Of a stretch of DNA of 18,497 bases, positions 18,415 to 18,497 are shown piece by piece. A model generated the notes under the pieces. The model saw only the letters and a list, made by a program, of their open reading frames with translations. It had not been told where the DNA came from and searched no databases. The position numbers and the translations under genes are program-made. Source of the DNA: Cyclostephanos tholiformis (Eukaryota > Bacillariophyta > Thalassiosirophyceae > Thalassiosirales > Thalassiosiraceae); contig JALLPB010000449.1 in the NCBI GenBank assembly GCA_036939975.1, positions 1 to 18,497 on the forward strand, given 5' to 3'. The stretch's first letter is position 1; every line of letters starts with the position of its first letter.

Positions 18415-18497
18415 TTGGCTATGGCTATGGTTATGGCTATGGCTGTGGCTGTGGCTGTGGCTGTGGCTGTGGCTGTGGCTGTGGCTGTGGCTGTGGC
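18415..18497. repeat. Hexanucleotide microsatellite (GGCTRT)n, cut by window end
   Basis: Units of TGGCTA with variants change after about five copies into a perfect TGGCTG hexamer array that runs off the right edge. The full length is unknown. Confidence 0.95.

Overview
This is a eukaryotic nuclear window, most likely from a centric diatom or a close stramenopile relative. The evidence is short GT-AG introns (68-86 bp in the clear cases), a heat-shock factor whose DNA-binding domain has a diatom-like flavour ([19 protein letters not shown]), a meckelin gene (a ciliary membrane protein that only a lineage with a flagellated stage should keep), and long non-coding gaps with DNA-transposon-like inverted repeats. 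No bacterial operon, rRNA, tRNA or CRISPR signal was seen. The species cannot be named from the sequence.

Layout: (1) 318-4625 (+), three exons, encodes a PERK-type eIF2alpha kinase: IRE1/PERK-like lumenal propeller, one membrane span, split kinase domain, and a C-terminal tail that looks like an ACT/ferredoxin-like fold. (2) 4960-8067 (-), a single exon, encodes meckelin (TMEM67/MKS3 family), converging on the kinase gene. (3) 8216-8914 (+), head to head with meckelin, encodes an unrecognised 232-residue protein whose first 69 residues come from a 114-bp-period tandem duplication that also copied the start codon. (4) 9230-10275 is a roughly 1.05-kb non-autonomous DNA transposon with 25-bp terminal inverted repeats and 11-bp subterminal repeats around a GC-rich core. 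(5) 10312-13056 (+) encodes a MOV10/SDE3-like superfamily 1 helicase whose ATG lies 36 bp beyond the transposon end. (6) 15438-13501 (-), three exons, encodes a heat-shock factor; a possible fourth exon runs to 13256. (7) 15439-18497 has no convincing gene. It holds a 556-bp foldback element with 198-bp arms bounded by TTAA, a C-rich minisatellite zone, a nested hairpin, and a GGCTRT hexamer array that runs off the window end.

The genes do not form an operon. Three of the five (PERK, HSF, MOV10-like helicase) belong to stress or RNA-control families, but the window gives no evidence that they are co-regulated. The best candidates for something new are the ACT-like tail on the PERK kinase, the transposon with copy-number-asymmetric subterminal repeats next to the helicase start codon, and the long foldback element near 16.5-17.05 kb.
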